DNA from: Macrotrachela quadricornifera
Taxonomy: Eukaryota > Rotifera > Eurotatoria > Philodinida > Philodinidae
DNA length: 64,000 bases
Direction: 5' to 3'
NCBI GenBank assembly: GCA_022393335.1
Contig: JAJEKB010021488.1
Coordinates: 1,787,877-1,851,876, forward strand
Positions within the stretch are counted from its first letter, which is position 1, and the number at the start of each line of letters is the position of its first letter. Shown one piece after another: positions 57,961 to 64,000 of the stretch. Position numbers and translations under genes: made by a program. The notes below the pieces were generated by a model that saw nothing but the letters and a program-made list of their open reading frames with translations, made no database searches and was not told the DNA's origin.

Positions 57961-60900
57961 ATGCAACGACTTCTAAATACGATAGTTGTAGCAATGTAAG
58001 TAACTCAACTACAGTAAACTAATCATCTGATACAAAATTTGTTTCTAGATTCGTTGTCTGCATAGTCAAAGGTAAGAAAAATGATTTAATTCAGTCATAG
58101 AAATAAGAACACAATATGAATACATGAAATTCCTATCTTCTTCTCTTGTCTTTACTTATTAGAAACATTCTACTAGATGAAAATCTATCTCTTCACCAGG
58201 GCTCGAAACGGGCTACTGCTTTCATGGCCTGATCCGGCCCGAAAATTCTCTAGGCCCGCCAGACTCAACTTAAGTTTCGCTCAGCCCAGCCTGGTCGGGT
58301 CTGGGCACGACAGAATTTTTTTGACACGAACTTTTCCTCTCAACGAAATATGTAGTTCGTTGCGATTATTACAAATGTAATTGTGGTAAAATATCCGGTA
58401 TTATTTTGAGTGTAACTAGCGAAGATTATCGAACTCACAATAAAATTTTTTGTGTACGAAAACTAATTACTTTTTGAATGAGGTACAAACATATTGTGAG
58501 GCTATAAAAGTTCACAACACTCATTTTACGTCATGCGATATTTTTAGGTATTAGTTTTTTTAATCAAGTGACCTCCAGTGGAAACTTAACCACTTTTTTG
58601 ACTGAATATACGTTTGTTTTTTTTCTATTCAGATACCGAGCTAGCTGATTGTTAACGATGATTTATGACAAAGGAAAAATTTTTTATATGTAAAATGTAA
58701 AAATGAACTTACGAACATTATGTATAGGTATTTGTTTGGCTGAAAGATTTTTCTACCACGCTTTAGCTCACTACATAGTCATACTCAACAAAGATTTTAA
58801 CTTAAAAAATTTGAATACGTTCACAAGGGATTTTCTTATCTTCAGAAAATATTCTAGCCTCTGTAAATTTATTCTTTAATCAAATTAGAACGTTTAAAAA
58901 TTCAAATTTAAAGCTCACACTTTCATATGATGCTCTATTTTTGAGGTGGTACTCCTATGGTTATTTTTTCCTTAATGAATGTCAATTTTTCAAGATGAAG
59001 CTTCGCGTGTAGCCGAGAGATGCAACTACTTTGAGGAGTTCCTTGAATTTACTGTACTAGTGATTCTTCCTACATACTTCGAAAACAAAAAAAAAATACA
59101 CTGATGAGTTCTTTATCAACAGCAAAAATTCCTTGAAATCTTGATAGCAGAATAAACATCAATTTTCACGTGCTTCAAATTTATTGACTAGAATAATATT
59201 TAAATAAAAGGAATGTAATGACTGACATTTCCAATCATTAGAATGATAAATTTTAATTGATGAAAGTAGCCATTTTTACCAGTAAACTTTCAAATGCATC
59301 GAAATACGCGATCATTTCATCGTTCAAAATAAATCTGATTTATTTTTTGAGTCACAGGACTGAATTTTAAATATAACTTCTATTATAACATATTTTTGAC
59401 AGTTTTCGATAAATAAAACGAGTAAATAATTGAGAAAAAACTTAAAAAACAATAATACGTGTCGGGTCGGGCGGCCCGTTTCGAGCCCTGTTCTTTACTA
59501 ATAATGTTCACTAATGCTTTTGAAATTCTATTTGACATAAAACTGAATTTAGGTCAAGGCATGACGGATTCTACATCTTCTACTTGTGGATGTTGTCCAT
59601 CGCCAGAGTGCTAAGCAAAATCAGCGCCATGCTCAACCAATCTTGACTGCGCGTGCTTATTTATGACGATGACCGAGGCAGGAATGTGTGCTGATACTGT
59701 CGTATCTTGCCGTGATCTGGTTTTATGTGAAAATGATAACAAAACATGCTCAGTACCCAATACTGTATGCGTCAACAATACTCAATGCAAAGTTCCTGTT
59801 TGTTTTCCAATGGAAAGGGCCTCTTCCCAACGGTGTCCTCCATTAATGTCAAGAATTTTAAGTAACACTACCGGTAAGTAAATATAATGAATATAGTCAA
59901 AAATGATTAGACCATCGCGTGACACCGTGTTTGTCACATTGAAAAGAATATATCCTATTCCAGGAACTCGAACATTATTCAACAAATAATTGGAGCTTAT
60001 TTCAGAATGATTTAATTTCCTCAATTCCTGAAACTGAGTCTATTTTAAGCTAAGGGTAATTCCTAGGAATTTCGTCTAATTCCGGCTGATTTTCCTTTGA
60101 CCTAATTCTCGGAATTGCATTTCTTTCTCACTCTCATGCTGGACTGTTTGGTTATAGATTAAATCTCTAAAATAAGTTAGCAAATCCGTGACAAAATTTC
60201 TGGAATTAGGTCACAATGGAATTAGAAAGAATTCCTAGAAATCAATGTTTAGTTTAGAATAAACTCAATTTCGAGAATTGAGGAAACTTGATCGTTTTCG
60301 AATAAGCCCAATTTGGTGAATAATGTTCTGGTTCTTGAAATTGGATGGAACTGATTCCGGAATATGCAAAACCGCAGTATAAGATAACTGCTCACAATGG
60401 GCTGTTCCATGGAATCTTTCCATCCATTCAACTTTATTTAAGTTTTATTTCTAATAAATCTTAGTGCTCTGTAACGAAAGATAAATAGAGAGATAGGCAA
60501 CATTGAGATCTGTCGGTATCTTCGCTTGCTGAAGCTCCATGTCAATGTTTCAAGGAAATCAATAATAATCTTTTCATATATGCATTCAGTTCTATTTTAA
60601 ATTTTGCACGCTGAAGATTGACGATGGCCAGCCACGCTCAAAAACATTTCATATAGCTTTATGTCACAAAGCTGAGACCAGCTAATGCTACATGAAACAC
60701 AAATTTGATTTATTTCAAGAATCTAGCTAACAAGTATAAACACATATGTGAACACTACTGCGATAAAGATTTTTAGTTTTCATTTCAAAATATGATCTAA
60801 AGCTATATGGGTCTCAAACTTGAAGTTTAGGCAGATTCAAGCAATAGGTCTTTTGAAGTGCTCGAATTAGGGGTGGCACTTTAACTTTACTTGAAACTTT

Positions 60901-63478
60901 AATTAAAGTAAAACATAACACCACTTTAACTTTATTAAAATCCACTTTAAAGTAGATAACGCTTATCACGTATTTTTAAGCTCTGAAGTGCATGTAATAT
61001 AGGAGTATCCTAAGATCCTCAGCTCCTATACCATGGGAATACTCTTAGTTTCTCAACTGCTGTATTATGAAAGTATGTTTAGATGCTCAAGAGACGTATA
61101 CTATAAGAATATCGATAGGTCCTGAAATGCTATACTATGAAGGTATCATTTGGTCCTCAAGTGCTATACTATATCAGCGTAACCTTAGTTTTGCAAACCC
61201 TATACTATGGTCTGTAATGTAGAGCCTGAATTGTAGATCTTGAAAAACTAAAGGTATTTTCATAGTCCAGCATTTGAGGACCTAAGAGTACTCCTATAGT
61301 ATAGCAATTGAGGACCTAGGAATACGTTTTAAGCTGTATGTACTTTAAAGTGGGCTTTAATAAAGTTAAGTCTTGGTATTTTTTTTTACTTCAAATCAAG
61401 TTTAAAGTTTCAAATGGAATACTTTCATACTTTTTAAAAGTATTTTTAAAGTTAAAATGCCACCCCTAACTCAAGTTCAAGTTTTCCTAGGTAGGAATAA
61501 GTGATTCACTCATCTGAGAAATCGCCAAAAAACATTTACTCAGCAATAGTGAAATTACGTTTGTGAAAAAATACAAATATTATAATTTTCTATATGAGCT
61601 TCAAGTTATTTTAACACATACTGATAAAGATAAAAAATTTTGGATAACAGTTGTCAAATGGATATCTCCACTTGTATCGTTTTACAATAGGAGAAGTACG
61701 CTGGCAATAAGAATGAATCGTCGTAGAGTGAGAAATTTAAGAGAAAGATCATTAGAGCATTGATTATCTGGTGTACTGGACAAAATTTTTGGATGCTTTT
61801 CGTGCATACAATTTTTTTATGTCTGAAATCACTAACTCTATAAATTTAGCTTGTAACACCTTTCTTTGAAAAGTTAACCAATATCGACTTCATAGGCTTG
61901 CCATAGTTGTATGAGAAAAAAGCATCCTCAAGAATAAATGAGCTTCTCAGTATTTTGCATCTATGTCACTTATAATTCAGTAAAGAAAAAAAGGTTTTTT
62001 AGGAAAAGATACCTCGTGAAATTCTATACAAAATGTCTTTTTTCTATTACCTTGAATAAGTTCCATTATTTTGTGATATGCGATAGAATCACCTTCGTTC
62101 GAGGAGTACAACTTTCCAAAAACCAATAATTTTCCAAATTTTCTTTTACTGTATGTTTTAATTCTTGAATCATTGTAACTTTGGATGTCACTTTATTCCA
62201 ATCAGTGACTTGCACGAGTTCATTCTAAATGCCGTAATGCAATAGATTGAGACGAAGACAATTAGATAGTTAGTGATTCGAGAATTGAAACATGTAGTAA
62301 AAGACAATTTGAAAAATTATTGATTTTGAAAGTTGTATTTCTCGAACCAATTCATTCTATCGTATATCACAATATAATGTAGCTTATTCAAGATCATTAA
62401 AAAAGTACATTCTGTGAAGAATTTCGCAAGGTATCTTTTTCTACAACTCTCTTTTTTTATTTACCGAATTATAACAGACATAGACACAAACCACCGAGAG
62501 GTCCACTTATTCTGAGACACCCGTTAGTATTTCATGCATTACTTCACTATTATGAATCAGACACCATTCATAGCTGCTCATTTTCTTCAAATGAAATAAT
62601 TTTTAATTTAGGCCATCATGTTGCATAATCAAAGAATTTCAAACTGATTTTTATGTATTATGCAACTTTTTAACTCCTATGTAAAGGAAAAGGAAATTTA
62701 TTCTCAAATTGAACACGTATCCAAACAACAAAAAAACACAAAAACGAAATAATATATATCTGCCGCTTCCAATCCTTTCTCTCATGCATACATCGTGTTT
62801 CAACACGTCCTCTCATAGTCAAAATTAGAGGTGAGAAACGAAAAATATGAGAGGAGTGTGAATGAAAACAAACAAACATGAGAGAGGGAAGGTTGCATCA
62901 TGCGTAATGGTCATGACACCCTGCAAAATTCTAGAAAAATATTTCAAACATTCTAATCTACTGCAACAGTCATTTAACTTGAGGACACTGTCAGTGGATA
63001 GAAACAACGACCGATACTTCATCTAACTAGTTTTAATTGATAAACTATAAGTTTCTGAATAACTAAGAATTTGGCATAATTTTTGAAAAAGTATTAACTA
63101 TCATGCATATATTCAAGGAAACATACACTATTTACAAAGAATGATTCTTCTTCAACACTCATAGTTCGTCTCACTATCACGTAACATGCGTGAATGAAAC
63201 ACTGTGAACGATGAAGAAATACTAAAACGATAGCTCTTCTATGCTATTTTGAATCTTACATCTAGTTTCAACAACAACGCCAGCAACCGATACATCGTCG
63301 ACACCAAGAATCACTACAACTTCGACAAGTTCTACCACAACTTCGACGAGTTCTACAACAACTTCAACAAGTTCTACCACAACTTCGACGAGTTCTACAA
63401 CAACTTCGACAAGTTCGACAACGACTTCGACAAGAACCACAACAACTTTGACAAGTTCGACAACAACTGTGTCTAGCC
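57961..63478 (+). CDS. Secreted cysteine-rich, mucin-like protein (3' end outside window; one in-frame stop)
   Basis: Proposed exons are 57961-57995, 58049-58071 (a 23-nt microexon), 59553-59873 and 63266-63478, with phases 2, 1, 1 that fit, and a probable donor C|GTAAGC at 63479 leading out of the window. Exons 1-2 encode a signal peptide (MQRLLNTIVVAIFVVCIV). Exon 3 is cysteine-rich (STCGCCPSPEC, CSTNLDCACLF, GMCADTVVSCRDLVLC, CKVPVCFPMERASSQRCPP), suggesting a disulfide-bonded extracellular domain. Exon 4 is a Thr/Ser repeat (TSTSSTT units from 21-nt DNA repeats), a likely O-glycosylated stalk. A TAA at 59612 interrupts exon 3 right after PSPEC, so the gene may be a pseudogene or may use another acceptor further in. 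If translation simply runs on, it ends at a TAA at 63487. Introns 2 and 3 carry transposon remnants. Confidence 0.6.
58197..59490. mobile_element. 1.3-kb hAT-type element inside an intron
   Basis: Ends CAGGGCTCGAAACGGGC (58197) and GGCCCGTTTCGAGCCCTG (to 59490) are inverted. The flanking 8-mers CTCTTCAC (58189-58196) and TTCTTTAC (59491-59498) agree at six of eight positions, fitting an old hAT 8-bp target duplication. A G/C-rich stretch next to the left end (GGCCCGAAAA, AGCCCAGCCTGGTCGGG) is matched by GTCGGGTCGGGCGG at the right. No open frame of note. Confidence 0.85.
60868..61468. mobile_element. 0.6-kb element with TAGGGGTGGCA ends and internal 43-bp-like repeats
   Basis: TAGGGGTGGCACTTTAACTTT (60868) and the reverse complement of its right end (…GCCACCCCTA, to 61468) pair, and the inner arms repeat CTTTAAAGTGG / CCACTTTAAAG. 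The core has diverged repeats around TGCTATACTATGAAGGTA and CCTCAAGTGC, in both orientations. The same core word occurs at 52.23-52.35 kb. TAGGGGTGGCA-type ends suggest a hAT family. It lies in intron 3 of the mucin-like gene. Confidence 0.7.
63290..63470 (+). repeat. 21-bp coding minisatellite (Thr/Ser repeats)
   Basis: About seven head-to-tail copies of ACTTCGACAAGTTCTACCAC-A, with small changes, encode TSTSSTT-like heptads in the mucin-like exon. Confidence 0.85.
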
Positions 63479-64000
63479 GTAAGCAATAAGATATCTAATT
63501 AACGATCTATTTCACCACTTCATAGAAATTCATTTCACGCAGTAATATCATACATTACGATCATAAAGTGGCACAGATACATTTTTGCTGCATAATTTAT
63601 ACGTATAAGAATGAGACGAAGAATCATTTCTAAAGGAAGTCTAGTTTTTCAGTTTATGTTTTTATTAGTTGGATACAGATAAGTAAACAATTCTGAGCTA
63701 TTCGTCTCGAATTTACCCTGACTTTATTTAGATGAGGAACCAGTTAGAGTTCGTCATATATCGTTCTAAACAGACTGTACCTATTTGACATAGTCGAACG
63801 TCCCTGAATCATTCGTGTAGAAAATATTCTGAAACGCATACAAAGATTTATGTACTAACGAGCAAAACGAAGCTTCAAAGGCATTGAACGATCATTTAGA
63901 ATTTGTAAATTCCTTTCGAACTCACTACATTATTTCTGTAAGTTCTGATATTGACATTTACCTGAGCGTTTAAAACGGTTTGTGTCTCCTGTCAATGATT
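63479..64000. other. Probable intron sequence running out of the window
   Basis: It follows the putative donor at 63479. No exon or repeat was recognised before the right edge. Confidence 0.4.

Noticed and set aside
63222..63476. Val/Glu-rich minus-strand frame and Asn/Phe/Asp-rich plus-strand frame
   Set aside because: They are other frames of the 21-bp Thr/Ser minisatellite; only the Thr/Ser frame joins the upstream exon in phase.

Overview
The window is AT-rich nuclear DNA from an animal with short GT-AG introns (mostly 50-80 bp) and sparse genes. Families seen here (TPR proteins with an arginine ADP-ribosyltransferase domain in several copies, F-box proteins in several copies, a transporter family not normally found in animals, and many small degraded DNA transposons) fit a bdelloid rotifer, probably Rotaria-like. 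This is inferred from family content; no species marker is present.

Layout. 1-11.2 kb has no host gene: a decayed hAT transposon of the ZMYM1/DUF4371 type (2.75-5.9 kb), a diverged repeat block built around a palindromic GTTCCTAATAAGAAC-like motif (7.9-9.5 kb) holding a hammerhead-ribozyme-like hairpin at 8.7 kb, and a fold-back repeat (9.6-10.3 kb). At 11.24-12.83 kb a three-exon gene joins an F-box to a ubiquitin-conjugating (E2) domain. 13.0-13.7 kb holds a broken gene on the minus strand. 13.9-18 kb holds a piggyBac-type MITE with TTAA ends and a 0.74 kb inverted-repeat element. 18.55-20.73 kb is the first ADP-ribosyltransferase/TPR gene (intronless, with a C-terminal frameshift). 21.3-23.1 kb is a non-autonomous Helitron. 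24.7-28 kb holds an intron-like tandem array, a tRNA-derived repeat and a mariner-type MITE. 29.8-32.05 kb is an F-box/leucine-rich-repeat gene on the minus strand whose repeats sit one per 84-nt exon in a 143-bp exon+intron period, interrupted by an assembly gap. 34.6-36.4 kb holds inverted-repeat elements, and 36.96-37.76 kb an intronless membrane protein. 41.5-44.35 kb is a decayed oligopeptide transporter (OPT) pseudogene, with a second partial copy at 51.67-52.07 kb. 45.9-47.2 kb holds a palindromic MITE and the second tRNA-derived repeat. Two divergent ADP-ribosyltransferase/TPR genes lie at 48.90-51.05 kb (minus) and 53.09-56.09 kb (plus). From 57.96 kb to beyond the right edge runs a secreted cysteine-rich/mucin-like gene whose large introns carry hAT-type elements.

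How the genes relate. Three genes share one architecture: an N-terminal alpha/beta domain, an ADP-ribosyltransferase domain with R-S-ExE residues, and C-terminal TPRs. They differ in intron number (0, 1 and 4), so they are old paralogues. Two genes feed ubiquitin pathways (the F-box/E2 fusion and the F-box/LRR gene). The OPT pseudogene is best explained as a horizontally acquired nutrient transporter that later decayed. Most of the remaining sequence is remnants of cut-and-paste and Helitron elements. Exon boundaries were inferred by eye from splice sites, phase and protein continuity.
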